Positions 1 through 7,714 of a stretch of 14,657 nt of DNA are shown here, piece by piece. A program made the position numbers and the translations under genes. The first letter of the stretch is position 1; the number at the start of each line of letters is the position of its first letter. Source of the DNA: Spirochaetia bacterium (lineage in GTDB: Bacteria; Patescibacteriota; Minisyncoccia; UBA6257; UBA9933); assembly GCA_007279775.1 (NCBI GenBank), contig QYPD01000007.1, forward strand, positions 1-14,657, in the 5' to 3' direction. Under the pieces are notes generated by a model, which was given only the letters and a program-made list of their open reading frames with translations, was not told where the DNA came from and made no database searches.

Positions 1-1
1 A

Positions 2-85
2 GACAAAACTCGCGATAAACTCCAACAAGAAATAAAAAAATACAAAGAAAAAAAAATTGAGCGAAGTGCGAGAGTTAAGGCGTAA
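2..85 (+). CDS. C-terminal end of a protein, possibly ribosome hibernation factor HPF/RaiA (partial)
   Basis: An open frame enters from the left edge and ends at TAA 83-85, giving 27 residues, mostly charged: DKLQQEIKKYKEKKIERSAR is the core. A lysine-rich helix with the pattern DKLxxxIxKYKEK is typical of the C-terminal end of short-type hibernation promoting factor, and hpf lies directly before secA in many Firmicutes and other bacteria. Both points are family knowledge; with only the tail visible the assignment is an inference. It ends 12 bases before secA, so the two are probably co-transcribed. It could be any other protein with a basic helical tail. Confidence 0.5.
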   Translation, partial: DKTRDKLQQEIKKYKEKKIERSARVKA

Positions 86-97
86 GACATTAAGAGG

Positions 98-2539
98 ATG
101 TTTAATATCATTGGAAAAATTTTCGGCAAGCAAAATTTTGAACCTTTAGTTAAAAAAATAAATTCTTTTGAGCCGGAATTTGAAAAACTGTCCGACGAAG
201 AACTTAAAAACAAAAGTTTTGAATTTAAAAAACTTGTCCAAGAGGGAAAAGAACTCGGCGAAATTTTGCCCGAGTCCTTTGCTTTAATCCGCGAAGCTTC
301 AAAAAGAGTTTTGAAGCAAAGGCATTTTGACGTTCAACTTATCGGCGGAATTATTTTACATCAAGGAAAAATTGCCGAGATGATGACTGGTGAAGGAAAA
401 ACTTTGGCGGCAACGGCTCCGGTTTATTTAAATTCTTTGACGGGCAAGGGAGTGCATGTGATTACGGTGAACGATTATTTGGCGCGTCGCGACACGGTTT
501 GGATGGGACAAATTTATTATGCGCTTGGAATATCTGTTGGCTGTTTGATGCACGAGGCAGCTTTTATTTACGACCCGCAATATAAAAAGATTGATTCTCA
601 AGATGATGCAAAACGTGACGAGCTTGGCTCTTTCAAGGTTTTCCAGGATTTTTTAAGGCCGGTTTCAAGAAAAGAAGCATATTTGACAGACATTGTTTAC
701 GGCACAAACCATGAGTTTGGCTTTGATTATTTGAGAGATAATTTGGCTTACGACCCAAGTCAGCAGGCTCAAAGAGGGCATTATTTCGCTATTATAGACG
801 AGGTGGACAGCATTTTAATAGACGAGGCGAGAACTCCTTTGATTATTTCCGGCCCCGACGCAGAATCAAGCGAATATTACAAAGTTTTCGCCAGAGTGGT
901 CAGTCGTTTGGAAAAAGATGAAGATTATATAGTTGATGAAAAAGCTAAGACCGCGAGCATAACAGATAAGGGCATAGACAGGGTTGAAGAAACATTGGGT
1001 CTGAAAGATATTTATGACCCGCAAAATTTCCGGCTGGTGCATTATTTGGAAGAATCTTTAAAAGCGAAAGCGTTGTTTCATCGCGATAAACAATATGTTG
1101 TGAAGTCCGTCCCAACCGGCGGAGGCGAAATAATAATTATTGATGAATTTACCGGGCGCATGATGTATGGTAGAAGATATTCCGGTGGGCTTCATCAGGC
1201 GATTGAAGCGAAAGAGAGAGTTCAGGTTCAGCAGGAATCGCGGACTTTCGCTCAAATTACAATCCAAAATTATTTCCGCTTATACGAAAAGATTTGTGGA
1301 ATGACGGGTACGGCCCAGACTTCGGCGGAAGAGTTCCACAAAGTTTATAATTTGGAAGTTGTTAGCGTACCGCCGAATAAGCCGGTCGCGCGTAAAAATT
1401 CTTCCGACGCCATTTATAAAAATTTTGAAGCGAAATACCGGGCGATTGTTGAAGAAACGAGAGAACGGCATATGGCTGGTCAACCGGTTTTGCTGGGCAC
1501 GGCTTCAATTACAAACAATGAACTTTTGTCGGGCTTGTTCAAACGCGCCGGCATTCCACATGAAACTTTAAATGCCAAGAATCACGAACGCGAAGGAGAA
1601 ATTATTGCCCATGCCGGAAGGCTCGGAGCGGTAACAGTTGCTACCAACATGGCAGGCCGCGGAGTAGACATTATTTTAGGAGGAAACCCGGCGACTCCCG
1701 AACAGGCAAAAAAAGTTAGGGAATTGGGCGGTTTGCACGTTATTGGCACCGAGCGCCACGAAGCGAGAAGAATTGACAATCAGTTGCGCGGAAGAAGCGG
1801 ACGTCAAGGCGATCCTGGCTCTTCGCGATTTTTCCTTTCTTTGGAGGACGATTTATTAAGGATTTTTGGCGGTGAAAGAATAAAATCGTTAATGGAAAGC
1901 TTTAATCTGCCCGAAGATCAGCCTATTGAATCTTCTTTGGTTTCGCGCGCGGTGAATGAAGCGCAAAGGAAAATAGAAGGCTTGAACTTTGATTTAAGAA
2001 AGCATTTATTGGAATACGACGATGTTTTAAACAAGCAAAGAACAGCTTTTTACAAAAAAAGGCAGGAAGTGTTAAGTGGAAAGTTAAATGCGACAAGCGA
2101 CAAGGAAAAGGACAATATGGAAAGTGCGACAAGTAAAACGGAGCAAGAAAAACCATTAAACATGTCGCATTCAACATTAGCCAATACATTGATGATGCTT
2201 GATGTTTTGTGGATGAACCATTTGGAAAATCTTGAAGCGTTAAGAGAATCGGTGGGAATGCGGGCGTATGGGCAAAAAGAACCGTTGATTGAATACCGTC
2301 GTGAGAGTTACATAATGTTTAAAGAAATGATTGCGAATTTTGAAGATTGGCTTCGCCAAACACGGATAAATACGGATGAGAAAACGGATAAACACGGATT
2401 GGGTCCGGTTGAAATTGGAAATTCGAAATTGAAAATTGAAAATTCCCACCATAAGGTGGGTAGAAATGATCCTTGTCCGTGCGGAGCGAAAAAAGAAGAT
2501 GGAACTCCCAAAAAATACAAACATTGTTGTGGAAAATAA
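98..2539 (+). CDS. secA: Protein translocase ATPase SecA, with reduced helical wing region
   Basis: SecA is the ATP-driven motor that pushes unfolded preproteins through SecYEG. The 813 residues show the Walker A motif MTGEGKT near residues 96-102, the DEVD box at 234-237, GTNHEFGFDYLRDN just before it, the helicase motif NMAGRGVDI, LRGRSGRQGDPG, the scaffold motif EYDDVLNKQR at 639-648, and a C-terminal zinc motif (C793, C795, C810, C811) ending in HCCGK. The start is the first ATG after the upstream stop; AGAGG touches the ATG, which is too close for an ideal ribosome binding site. Between the first scaffold helix and LMMLDVLWMNHL there are only about 35 hydrophilic residues, whereas E. coli SecA has roughly 115, so the helical wing domain appears deleted. 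An insertion after GCLMHE in the first nucleotide-binding domain resembles those in several other phyla. The linker before the zinc motif is made of simple repeats. The next gene begins 4 bases after the stop. Confidence 0.97.
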   Translation: MFNIIGKIFGKQNFEPLVKKINSFEPEFEKLSDEELKNKSFEFKKLVQEGKELGEILPESFALIREASKRVLKQRHFDVQLIGGIILHQGKIAEMMTGEGKTLAATAPVYLNSLTGKGVHVITVNDYLARRDTVWMGQIYYALGISVGCLMHEAAFIYDPQYKKIDSQDDAKRDELGSFKVFQDFLRPVSRKEAYLTDIVYGTNHEFGFDYLRDNLAYDPSQQAQRGHYFAIIDEVDSILIDEARTPLIISGPDAESSEYYKVFARVVSRLEKDEDYIVDEKAKTASITDKGIDRVEETLGLKDIYDPQNFRLVHYLEESLKAKALFHRDKQYVVKSVPTGGGEIIIIDEFTGRMMYGRRYSGGLHQAIEAKERVQVQQESRTFAQITIQNYFRLYEKICGMTGTAQTSAEEFHKVYNLEVVSVPPNKPVARKNSSDAIYKNFEAKYRAIVEETRERHMAGQPVLLGTASITNNELLSGLFKRAGIPHETLNAKNHEREGEIIAHAGRLGAVTVATNMAGRGVDIILGGNPATPEQAKKVRELGGLHVIGTERHEARRIDNQLRGRSGRQGDPGSSRFFLSLEDDLLRIFGGERIKSLMESFNLPEDQPIESSLVSRAVNEAQRKIEGLNFDLRKHLLEYDDVLNKQRTAFYKKRQEVLSGKLNATSDKEKDNMESATSKTEQEKPLNMSHSTLANTLMMLDVLWMNHLENLEALRESVGMRAYGQKEPLIEYRRESYIMFKEMIANFEDWLRQTRINTDEKTDKHGLGPVEIGNSKLKIENSHHKVGRNDPCPCGAKKEDGTPKKYKHCCGK
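2087..2171. repeat. Inverted repeat and GCGACAAG repeats inside secA
   Basis: AATGCGACA at 2087-2095 is the exact reverse complement of TGTCGCATT at 2163-2171, and GCGACAAG-type units recur between them (2090, 2097, 2126). The segment is read in frame as a Ser/Lys/Glu/Thr-rich stretch at the place where the helical wing domain of SecA is normally encoded. It looks like intergenic repeat DNA that became coding. Confidence 0.6.
2361..2446. repeat. Simple repeats encoding the SecA C-terminal linker
   Basis: Four ACGGAT units lie in 2362-2399, followed by about five GAAATT/GAAAATT-like units up to 2445. They encode the linker NTDEKTDKHG...EIGNSKLKIENS between the last scaffold helix and the zinc motif. 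Such repeats are more typical of spacer DNA than of protein-coding sequence. The linker is known to vary in length in SecA, so it would tolerate this. Confidence 0.6.
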
Positions 2540-2543
2540 AAAG

Positions 2544-2912
2544 ATGAAAATAGTTTTTATAGCCGGGCCATATTTTGGCGATGGCGATTTCGGAAAAATT
2601 GAAAGGAATATTCGTAAGGCAGAAGAATACCAAGTTCAGTTAGCAAATAACGATATTGGATTTTTTTGTCCTCACAATCATACTGAACATTTTGAGAGGA
2701 AGGCTAAGGCAAATGAAAAATTTTACCGCGAGCTAGACATGTTGATGCTTTCTATTGTTGCCGATGCGGTTTTGGCAATTCCGGGCTGGGAAATATCAAG
2801 CGGCGCAAAGGCGGAAATTGAATGGGCAGTCGCCAATAATTTAAAAGTTTTTTATCCAAAGTCGCCAAAGGACATTAATGAGGTTATTGTGTGGGCCGGG
2901 GAAAAAATATAA
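2544..2912 (+). CDS. Nucleoside 2-deoxyribosyltransferase-like protein (DUF4406-type fold)
   Basis: The 122-residue product starts MKIVFIAGPYFGDGDFGKIE. The IAGPY motif after the first strand, the PHNHTEHF segment, and the block DAVLAIPGWEISSGAKAEIEWA are those of the nucleoside 2-deoxyribosyltransferase / DUF4406 superfamily. In the enzymes a Glu in the last block is the nucleophile; E in AKAEIEWA is the natural candidate here. Such proteins swap or hydrolyse bases on deoxynucleosides or deoxynucleotides. The frame is open further upstream inside secA, but the ATG at 2544, 4 bases after the secA stop, gives the right N-terminus. It leads a run of three small genes (with ASCH and Nudix) that suggests nucleotide salvage or sanitation. 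Substrate is unknown. Confidence 0.75.
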   Translation: MKIVFIAGPYFGDGDFGKIERNIRKAEEYQVQLANNDIGFFCPHNHTEHFERKAKANEKFYRELDMLMLSIVADAVLAIPGWEISSGAKAEIEWAVANNLKVFYPKSPKDINEVIVWAGEKI

Positions 2913-2936
2913 AAAATGTCATAAGAGTGTAGAAAT

Positions 2937-3368
2937 ATGGAACACTTAGCAATAATGCGAAAATCTTGGGGTTTGACGGAGAAGATTTTGGACGGCCGAA
3001 AAAAGATTGAATCACGCTGGTATTTGTTGAAATATAAACCTTGGGATAATATTAAAGAAAAAGAAACAATTTACTTTAAAAACTCGGGAGAATCGGTAAG
3101 AATAAAAGCGGAGGTCAGTAAAGTAATACAATTCACAGATTTAACTCCAAAGAAAGTTAAAAAGATATTGGATAAGTATGGTAAGGATGACGGCATAGAA
3201 AAAGGAAAGATTTCCGAGTTTTTTAAAAGATTTAAAGACAAGAAATATTGTATACTTATATTTTTGAAAGATCCGCAGGAAATTAAGCCGTTTGAAATTG
3301 ATAAAGCAGGATTCGGAGCAATGTCGGCATGGATTACGGTTGATAATATAGCTAAAATTAGGAAGTAA
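2937..3368 (+). CDS. ASCH-domain protein
   Basis: The 143-residue product begins MEHLAIMRKSWGLTEKILDG, followed by RKKIESRWY and later ETIYFKNSGESVRIKAEVSKV. The pattern of a conserved N-terminal strand, then (I/L)LxGxKxIExR, then a strand containing a YFKNSG turn, is that of ASCH domains, a PUA-like beta-barrel thought to bind RNA; one ASCH protein (YqfB) is an amidohydrolase of N4-acetylcytidine, so a nucleoside role is also possible. It lies 24 bases after the deoxyribosyltransferase-like gene and 7 bases before the Nudix gene, so it probably belongs to the same operon. An internal ATG at 2955 is a less likely start because it would cut the first conserved strand. No SD site is evident. 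Confidence 0.7.
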   Translation: MEHLAIMRKSWGLTEKILDGRKKIESRWYLLKYKPWDNIKEKETIYFKNSGESVRIKAEVSKVIQFTDLTPKKVKKILDKYGKDDGIEKGKISEFFKRFKDKKYCILIFLKDPQEIKPFEIDKAGFGAMSAWITVDNIAKIRK

Positions 3369-3375
3369 AAATAAA

Positions 3376-3846
3376 ATGAAAAAATTATTAACGCTTTGCA
3401 TAGTTCATCAACATCCGAAAGTTTTGCTTGCAATGAAAAAGCGCGGGTTCGGAGCGGGCAGGTGGAACGGGTTTGGCGGAAAAGTTTTAGAAGGAGAATC
3501 TATCGAAGAAACTGCCAAAAGGGAAATTCACGAAGAAGCGGGAATAGAAGTTAATAATTTTAATAAAGTCGGAATTATTGAATTTGAATTTCAAGGCAAT
3601 CCGGAAATCCTAGAAGTTCATATTTTTCGGGCGGAAGATTTTTTAGGGGAGCCAGTCGAAAGCGAAGAAATGAAGCCACAGTGGTTTCACGTGGATGAAA
3701 TCCCTTTTAATGAAATGTGGGCGGATGATGTCTATTGGTTGCCGTTATTTTTGGAAGGTAAGAAATTTAAAGGGAGATTTTTATTTGATAATTCGGATAA
3801 TAACAATATTTTAAAACAAAATATCGTGGAGGTGGAAAATGTATGA
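3376..3846 (+). CDS. MTH1-like Nudix hydrolase (8-oxo-dGTP diphosphatase)
   Basis: This 156-residue protein carries a perfect Nudix box GX5EX7REUXEEXGU from G35 to I57. Around it the sequence follows vertebrate MTH1/NUDT1 unusually closely: RGFGAGRWNGFGGKV (residues 23-37), FEFQGNPEILEVHIF, the block EMKPQWFHVDEIPF, and MWADDVYWLPLFLEGKKFKG. N31 and the pair D117-D118 correspond to the MTH1 residues that read the oxidised purine. The inferred role is hydrolysis of 8-oxo-dGTP or related oxidised purine nucleotides to monophosphates, which keeps damaged bases out of DNA. It ends the secA operon-like run; a promoter and a hairpin follow. Exact substrate is inferred, not shown. Confidence 0.88.
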   Translation: MKKLLTLCIVHQHPKVLLAMKKRGFGAGRWNGFGGKVLEGESIEETAKREIHEEAGIEVNNFNKVGIIEFEFQGNPEILEVHIFRAEDFLGEPVESEEMKPQWFHVDEIPFNEMWADDVYWLPLFLEGKKFKGRFLFDNSDNNNILKQNIVEVENV

Positions 3847-3853
3847 AAACGGC

Positions 3854-3881
3854 TTGTTTTTATCTTTGTTTTTGATATAAT
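3854..3881 (+). promoter_or_regulatory. Probable sigma70-type promoter upstream of gyrB leader
   Basis: TTGTTT at 3854-3859 and a perfect TATAAT at 3876-3881 are separated by 16 bases. The predicted start lies near 3888, within the following hairpin and about 25 bases before the gyrB leader element. Confidence 0.6.
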
Positions 3882-3884
3882 AAC

Positions 3885-3908
3885 AATACCCCTTGGGGTA
3901 TTTTATTT
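3885..3908 (+). terminator. Hairpin plus T-tract after the Nudix gene
   Basis: AATACCCC and GGGGTATT (3885-3892, 3895-3902) are perfect complements with a two-base gap, effectively a CTTG tetraloop, followed by TTTTATTT. It fits an intrinsic terminator for the secA-Nudix run. It overlaps the predicted start point of the gyrB promoter, so it could instead be a 5' hairpin on the gyrB transcript. Confidence 0.55.
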
Positions 3909-3912
3909 CGTT

Positions 3913-4059
3913 TATGCCCAGTAACACTACTTCAATGTTTCACTTTTGCGTAAGTGAAAACAGAAGTTGAATTACTGGGTAAATCAATGCATTAAGCAAT
4001 ATTGCTTTAGGCCAATCACGATTTATCGTGATTAAGTTGAAGTAGTGTTACTGGGTATG
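3913..4059 (+). promoter_or_regulatory. Structured leader RNA element, copy 1 (gyrB)
   Basis: The 5' arm 3913-3935 (TATGCCCAGTAACACTAC...) pairs along all 23 bases with the 3' arm 4037-4059 (...GTAGTGTTACTGGGTATG) using Watson-Crick and two G-U pairs. The last three bases are the gyrB ATG, so the start codon sits in the helix. Inside are hairpin P2 (3938-3959, 8 bp), hairpin P4 (4014-4033, 8 bp, TTTA loop), and a strand B (3967-3979) ending TTACTGGG that can also pair with the 5' arm. The 5' arm opens a frame MPSNTTSMFHFCVSENRS ending at TGA 3968-3970. No SD precedes the gyrB ATG. Two further copies precede nusG and gatB. The function, a translational gate or switch, is inferred. Confidence 0.85.
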
Positions 4060-7000
4060 CCTAAAAAAATCATCAAAAAAACCGCTGAAAAAGCGGAAGA
4101 AAAAGCAAAAAAAATGCCGGAATCAAACGGCGATGAGTTAAAGGCAAGCGCTTCTTACAGCGCCAAGGATATTTATGTTTTGGAAGGTTTGGAACCGGTG
4201 CGAAAAAGGCCCGGGATGTATATCGGTTCAACTGGCGTGGACGGCTTGCATCATTTGGTTTGGGAAGTTGTTGACAATAGCTTGGATGAAGCTATGGCGG
4301 GTTTCGCCAAAAACATCAGAGTTGAACTTTTACCGGAAAATAAAGTTGCGATAACCGACGACGGCAGGGGAATTCCGGTAGATATTCATCCGCAGACGAA
4401 AAAGTCCGCTCTTGAGACCGCGCTTTGTACTTTGCATGCCGGCGGAAAATTCGGCGGAGAATCTTATAAAGTTTCCGGCGGTTTGCATGGAGTTGGCGTT
4501 TCGGTCGTGAACGCGCTTTCAATCTGGATGAAAGCGGAAGTTAGCAAAGACGGCGGAGAATACATTCAAGAATACAAAATAGGCAAACCCCAATACAAAG
4601 TTAAAAAAGTCGGCGCCTCAAAAAAAACCGGAACAAAAATAACTTTCCAGCCCGACTCTTCTGTTTTCGGCAAAGTCGAATTTAATAAAAAAACGATAAT
4701 TGACCATCTTCGCCAGCAGGCGTTTTTAACCAAAGGCGTGAAGATAGAAATTATCGATTGGCGCGAGGAAATTCCTTATTATTATTCTTTCTGTTTTGGA
4801 GGCGGACTTTTAGCTTTTATTAATTATTTGAACCGCTTTAACCAGCGGATTCAAGACGAACCGTTTTACGTGCATAAAACTTATGAGCATATAGAAATTG
4901 AAGCGGTTTTTATTTACAACCAAGAAATTGAAAGCCAAGAATTGAGTTTCGCGAACAATATTTATACTCCCGACGGCGGAATGCATTTAACGGGTTTTCG
5001 TTCGGCGCTCACCAGGAGTTTGAATGATTACGCCCGAAGCGGAAATTACTTAAAGAGTTCGGATGATAATTTAATAGGAGATGACATTCGCGAAGGTTTG
5101 TCGGCCATTGTTTCGGTTAAATTGCGTGAACCGCAATTTGAAGGTCAGACAAAAGCGCGTTTAGGCAATCCGCCGGCAAGAACGGCGGTTGAGGCGGTTG
5201 TCGCAGAAGCCCTTAAGGAATTCTTGGAAAAGAATTCTTCCGAGGCGCGGGCGGTTATTGAAAGGTGTTTATTAACGGCGAAAGCGAGAAAGGCGGCGAA
5301 AGCGGCGAAAGAAACGGTTTTGCGAAAAGGTATTTTGGATGGAATGACTTTGCCCGGTAAGCTTGCCGATTGTTCAAGCAAAGACGCGGAAGAATCCGAA
5401 TTATTCATTGTGGAGGGAGATTCCGCTGGTGGATGTTTTAATGGAGACACAAAAATAGCCTTGGTAGACGGAAAAAATTTGAGTTTTAAAGAATTGGTAA
5501 AAGAATATCAAGAAGGCAAGAAAAATTATTGCTATACGATTAAATCTGACAAAAGCATCGGTATCGGCGAAATTAAAAATCCGCGAATTACAAAAAAAAC
5601 AGCAAAAACGATTAAAATTGTTTTTGACAATAACGAAGAAATTATTTGTACGCCAGACCATAAATTTATGTTGAGAGGAGGCGGCTATAAAGCAGCGAAG
5701 GATTTAACAATGGAAGATTCTTTGATGCCTCTTTATCGTCAATATTCTGAAATCGGCGGTAAAATTACCATTAAAGGATATGAAATGGTTTTTGATATTT
5801 TAAAAAATAATTGGATTTTCACCCATTTATTGGCCGATAAATTTAATTTGGAAAAAGGCGTTTACTTTAAAAAAGAGGATGAAGTTATTCATCACGAAGA
5901 TTTTGATAAATTAAATAATAATCCGGATAATTTATTAAGAATGTCTAAAATGGGACATCTTTTGCATCACGCCAAAATATTAGAAAAAACGCTTCATAGG
6001 GAGGATGTTAAAGAAAAAATAAAGCAAATCCATCAATCAAAAGAGTACCGCGAAAAAATTAAAAAAATAATGGCAAGGCCGGAAATAAAAAAAATACTGA
6101 GCGAAAAGGCAAAAAAGCAATGGCAGAATGAAGAATATAAGAGTTATATGGCCGAAAAATTCCTGGAATTTTATAGAAACAACAACTCTTACCGCAGGAA
6201 AAATAGTATTCTTTTGAACGAAGCTCAAAAGTTATATTGGAGCAGGATTGAAAACAGAAAAAAACAAGCTTTACGAGTGAAAGAATATTTCGCGAGCCAT
6301 CCGGAAACAAAAAAATGGCTTTCGGAAACGGCCGAAAAACAGTGGACTGATTTGGAATTGCGGAATTGGCGGTCGGAAACAACAAAAAAACAATGGACGC
6401 CGGATTTCAGAAAAGCGAGAAAAGAGGCTTATAATAAAACTTATTTAGAAAAAGCGTTGAGCGTTTTGCATGGTATTTACCAAAAAAATAAATCGTTCAA
6501 CGAAGAGGATTATAGCCAGGTTAGAAAATTAACAAGCGATAAATCTTTAATCAGATACAATACGATTTGCCAAAGATTTTTTGGCGGCGACGAAAATAAA
6601 TTTAAAGAAGCGATTTTTAATTATAATCATAGAATAAAAACCATTATTCCGTTGAAAGAAAAGTTTGACGTCTACGATTTGGAAGTGCCTGAAACTCATA
6701 ATTTTGCTTTGGCAAGCGGCGTATTTGTTCATAATAGCGCGAAATCGGCGCGCGATAGAAGATTTCAGGCCATTTTGCCCTTGCGTGGAAAGATTTTAAA
6801 CGTTGAAAAATCAAGAATAGACAAGATGCTTTTGAACAAAGAAATCCGTTCTTTGGTTATGGCGATAGGCACGGCCATCGGCGATGAATTTGACTTAAGC
6901 AAGCTAAGGTATTATAAAATAATAATCGCCACGGACGCCGACGTGGACGGAGCGCACATTCGCACTCTGCTTTTGACGCTTTTCTACCGTTATTTTAATG

Positions 7001-7452
7001 AAGTGGTTACAAGCGGTCATTTGTATATAGCGCAACCGCCATTGTACAGATTACAATCGGGCAAAGAAATAAAATACGCCTATAATGATTTAGAGAAAGA
7101 AAAGATTTTGAAAGAAATGACCGATGCCCGGCTCGCCAGGAAGAAATTGAAAGAAAAAGATAAAGAGGAAATTGAAGAAATAAATGAGGTTGAAGCGGTA
7201 ACGGAAGGAGAGACGATTTCGGAAAAACGTCCAGGAATAGGAATTCAGCGCTATAAAGGTTTGGGAGAAATGAATCCGGAACAGCTTTGGGAAACCACAA
7301 TGGATACGGAAAGAAGGGTTTTGAAACAGGTTATGGTTGAAGACGCCCAAGAAGCTGAAAGGTTGTTTGATATTTTAATGGGCGAGGTTGTTGAGCCGAG
7401 AAAACATTTTATTCAAAGCCAGGCGACAATGGTTAAAAACTTGGACATTTAA
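4057..7452 (+). CDS. gyrB: DNA gyrase subunit B, interrupted by an in-frame intein
   Basis: GyrB is the ATPase subunit of gyrase, which introduces negative supercoils. The 1131-residue precursor contains the GHKL ATPase motifs ([24 protein letters not shown]...[14 protein letters not shown]), the TOPRIM motif [23 protein letters not shown], and the C-terminal [20 protein letters not shown] block. Residues 460-893 are an intein lodged directly after EGDSAGG; removing it leaves a normal 697-residue extein reading [26 protein letters not shown]. ATG 4057 is chosen because it ends the leader element and gives the usual lysine-rich start; an in-frame GTG four codons earlier (LLG) is also possible. 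ParE is an alternative name for this family, but the C-terminal region and length fit GyrB. Control is probably translational through the leader. Confidence 0.96.
   Translation: [1131 protein letters not shown]
5434..6735 (+). mobile_element. GyrB intein with HNH homing endonuclease
   Basis: The 434-residue element starts with Cys ([13 protein letters not shown], block A), has block B CTPDHKF, block [19 protein letters not shown] and block G VFVHN, and is followed by Ser as the +1 residue, so all splicing residues are present. Between the splicing blocks lies an HNH-like segment ([19 protein letters not shown], from residue 609, with further His residues at HLLHH), then a basic region with three repeated units of the form SExxxKQW(x)n, resembling NUMOD3-type DNA-binding repeats of homing endonucleases. 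It interrupts the most conserved TOPRIM motif, a site known to host a cyanobacterial GyrB intein. The frame is intact, so both splicing and homing could be active. It appears more AT-rich than the surrounding extein. Confidence 0.95.
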
Positions 7453-7460
7453 ACAAACTA

Positions 7461-7491
7461 CCCGCCTTCGCTAAAACTTTGGCGAGGCAGG
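7461..7491. repeat. Imperfect hairpin repeat between gyrB and secE
   Basis: CCCGCCTTCGCTAA and TTGGCGAGGCAGG form a stem with one mismatch and one bulge around a short AACT loop. There is no T-tract, so it is not a convincing terminator. It looks like one of the short GC-rich palindromes dispersed in such genomes. Confidence 0.5.
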
Positions 7492-7511
7492 CAAATTATA
7501 AACACTAAAAT

Positions 7512-7703
7512 ATGAACACATTTAGCAAAATAAAAGATTATATGGCTGAATCATATCGGGAATTTTTAAGAGTCAATTGGCCGACAAGACAGGAGACGGT
7601 TCGTCTGACTTTAATTGTTGTTGGTTTTTCTGTTGGCGTGGCGTTGCTTTTAGGTGCTTTGGATTTGATTTTTACGTTGATATTGGATAAAGTGGTTTCA
7701 TAG
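7512..7703 (+). CDS. secE: Preprotein translocase subunit SecE
   Basis: The 63-residue protein has an amphipathic N-terminal helix with the SecE signature (ESYREFLRVNWPTRQETVRLT) and one membrane span (LIVVGFSVGVALLLGALDLIF). SecE clamps SecY in the export channel at the inner membrane. The single-span form is the usual one outside the enterobacteria. It uses TAG as stop, so TAG is a working stop codon here. nusG follows, as in most bacteria, but a structured leader element beginning 11 bases after the stop lies between them, so translation of secE may influence opening of that element. Confidence 0.95.
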   Translation: MNTFSKIKDYMAESYREFLRVNWPTRQETVRLTLIVVGFSVGVALLLGALDLIFTLILDKVVS

Positions 7704-7714
7704 TTAAATAAAAT

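Noticed and set aside
4045..4056. GTG start giving the same LLG extension (MLLGM...) on GyrB, NusG and GatB
   Set aside because: The shared residues come only from the 3' arm of the leader element, which happens to be in frame; the ATG at the end of the arm gives the normal N-terminus in all three. A GTG start cannot be fully excluded.
7461..7491. Terminator between gyrB and secE
   Set aside because: The hairpin is imperfect and has no T-tract on either side.
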